Assembly: GCA_004028495.1 (NCBI GenBank) | Contig: MTKS01000083.1 | Location: forward strand, 1-6,759 | Direction of reading: 5' to 3' | Length of the DNA: 6,759 bases | Source: Candidatus Electrothrix marina | GTDB taxonomy: Bacteria > Desulfobacterota > Desulfobulbia > Desulfobulbales > Desulfobulbaceae | In this document: piece after piece, positions 5,650 to 6,759 of the stretch | Layout: each line of letters begins with the position of its first letter | How positions within the stretch are numbered: position 1 is the stretch's first letter | The notes under the pieces: generated by a model | What the model was told of the DNA's origin: nothing | What the model saw: only the letters and a program-made list of their open reading frames with translations | Database searches by the model: none | Made by a program: the position numbers and the translations under genes

Positions 5650-6759
5650 TTATTCATGCGTGTTCCTCTCCTTGAGAAGCCCCAACAGCTGCTCATGAAT
5701 ATTATCAAAGCCACCGTTGGAGAGAATTGCAACAACATCATCTGACCGGACCTGCGCCGCAAGAAAGGAGAGGATAGCTGCTGTATCAGGAAAATATTCA
5801 GCAGGGATTCCTTGGTTATCCAGGGCAGCTGCTAATTGTTGGGAGGAAAACTGCTCTTTAACAGGCACATTGGCCAGCGGAACAATCTCCCGCACAATAA
5901 CCTGATCAGCCCCGTTAAAGGCCTGCTCATACTGCTGCTGAAACACAGCCCGCCGGCTGGAATTGGTTCGCGGTTCAAAGACAATGAGCAGGCGGCGATC
6001 CGGCCAGGCCAGACGCAGAGCCTGTACAGTTTCCCGGACCGCAGTGGGATGATGAGCAAAATCATCAATCACCGTAATACCGTCAACCTCTCCCCGGATC
6101 TGCTGCCGCCTCTTGATCCCCTCAAAGGAGGCCAGCCCTTCTCTGATAGCATCCTGACTGATCCCGAGATGATCCATCAGGGCAATCACAGCCAAGGCAT
6201 TGAGCCCGTTATGACGACCCGGCATGGGCAGGGTGAATGTACCGAATAAAACATCATCCTTGTATGCAGCAAAAGAGGAGCTGAGTCCGTTGGCCGTCAA
6301 GTCGCGTAATTGCCAGGAGCAATCTTTGCCGGTCCCGTAGCTAATGACCGGACCTGTGCATTGCGCTGCAATCTCGGCAACCACAGGATCATCCATGCAG
6401 GCGACCAAGGCTCCGTATTTGGGAATCAGGCTGACAAAGCGGGCAAAGGAGTCCTTGATCACTTCAAGATCAGCAAAGATATCCGCGTGATCAAACTCAA
6501 TGGAGGTGAGGATGGCGAAATGGGGGCGGTAATGGAGAAACTTGGAGACCTTATTGAAAAAGGCCGTGTCGTACTCATCCCCTTCCACGACAAAATGTTC
6601 TCCTTCCCCGAGGCGATAATTACGGCCAAAGGCCTCAACAATGCCGCCAATGAGGAAACCGGGCGAGTAGCCTGCCCGATACAGGGCCGTGGCCAACAAG
6701 GACGAGGTCGTGGTTTTGCCGTGGGTTCCAGCCACCACCAGAGACTTTTTCGGTTCTTC
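5650..6759 (-). CDS. mpl: UDP-N-acetylmuramate:L-alanyl-gamma-D-glutamyl-meso-diaminopimelate ligase (murein recycling), 5' end outside window
   Basis: The enzyme uses ATP to join the recycled tripeptide L-Ala-gamma-D-Glu-meso-DAP to UDP-MurNAc in the cytoplasm, returning cell-wall peptide to peptidoglycan synthesis. The visible 369 residues cover the central ATPase and C-terminal domains. They include P-loop AGTHGKTTT (10-18 of the fragment), EGDEYDTAFFNK (59-70), EFDHADIF (88-95), the NGLNA segment (184-188), DDFAHHPTA (232-240), EPRTNSS (262-268) and SNGGFDNIH (347-355). EGDEYDTAFF, DFAHHPTA and SNGGF separate Mpl from MurC, which shares the fold. The frame is open to the window edge, and the GTG at 6738 inside the P-loop segment is not a start. 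About 90-100 N-terminal residues (the UDP-binding domain) should lie beyond 6759. No frameshift or missing motif is seen. Confidence 0.95.
   Translation of the reverse strand, partial: EEPKKSLVVAGTHGKTTTSSLLATALYRAGYSPGFLIGGIVEAFGRNYRLGEGEHFVVEGDEYDTAFFNKVSKFLHYRPHFAILTSIEFDHADIFADLEVIKDSFARFVSLIPKYGALVACMDDPVVAEIAAQCTGPVISYGTGKDCSWQLRDLTANGLSSSFAAYKDDVLFGTFTLPMPGRHNGLNALAVIALMDHLGISQDAIREGLASFEGIKRRQQIRGEVDGITVIDDFAHHPTAVRETVQALRLAWPDRRLLIVFEPRTNSSRRAVFQQQYEQAFNGADQVIVREIVPLANVPVKEQFSSQQLAAALDNQGIPAEYFPDTAAILSFLAAQVRSDDVVAILSNGGFDNIHEQLLGLLKERNTHE

Noticed and set aside
5836..6249. 137-codon plus-strand frame inside mpl
   Set aside because: It is antisense to well-conserved Mpl motifs and has no ribosome binding site; it is a shadow of mpl.
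6736..6738. GTG as the start of mpl
   Set aside because: It lies in the beta strand leading into the P-loop. The frame is open to the window edge and the N-terminal domain is missing, so the gene is cut by the window.

Overview
The window looks like chromosomal DNA from a Gram-negative bacterium. The evidence is an Mpl-type murein-recycling ligase, which is a Gram-negative enzyme, and a large exported protein whose build is common in surface-active aquatic or sediment bacteria. A stand-alone bacteriohemerythrin, together with long secreted proteins made of beta repeats and jelly-roll domains, would fit a sediment deltaproteobacterium such as the Desulfobulbales. That placement is inferred from gene style only; no rRNA or other marker gene is present.

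Layout. Bases 1-673 hold no gene I can defend. They contain a dense run of four short hairpins (37-147), a nine-C homopolymer (301-309) and a weak 42-codon reading frame on the minus strand. Bases 674-3799 (+) encode a 1041-residue exported zinc metallopeptidase of the reprolysin/M12B-like metzincin type, followed by beta-repeat modules, a jelly-roll domain that appears to sit inside one repeat, and a very short hydrophobic C-terminal tail. Bases 3800-3941 contain a long inverted repeat with a tandem direct repeat in its loop. Bases 3942-4889 (+) encode a ten-helix EamA/DMT-family transporter that ends at a good intrinsic terminator (4931-4966). Convergent to it, bases 5005-5412 (-) encode a complete bacteriohemerythrin with all seven diiron ligands and a strong ribosome binding site. 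Upstream of that on the same strand, bases 5650-6759 (-) encode the C-terminal 369 residues of Mpl; its N-terminal domain lies beyond the right edge.

How the genes relate. They do not form one pathway. The metallopeptidase probably acts outside the cell, the transporter in the inner membrane, the hemerythrin in the cytoplasm as an O2-binding protein, and Mpl in the cytoplasm in peptidoglycan recycling. The 237-base gap and the separate promoter-like sequence before the hemerythrin gene argue against tight coupling to mpl. I see no CRISPR array, tRNA, rRNA, insertion sequence or clear multi-gene novel system. The most unusual items are the hairpin cluster at the left edge and the nested domain arrangement and odd C-terminus of the metallopeptidase.
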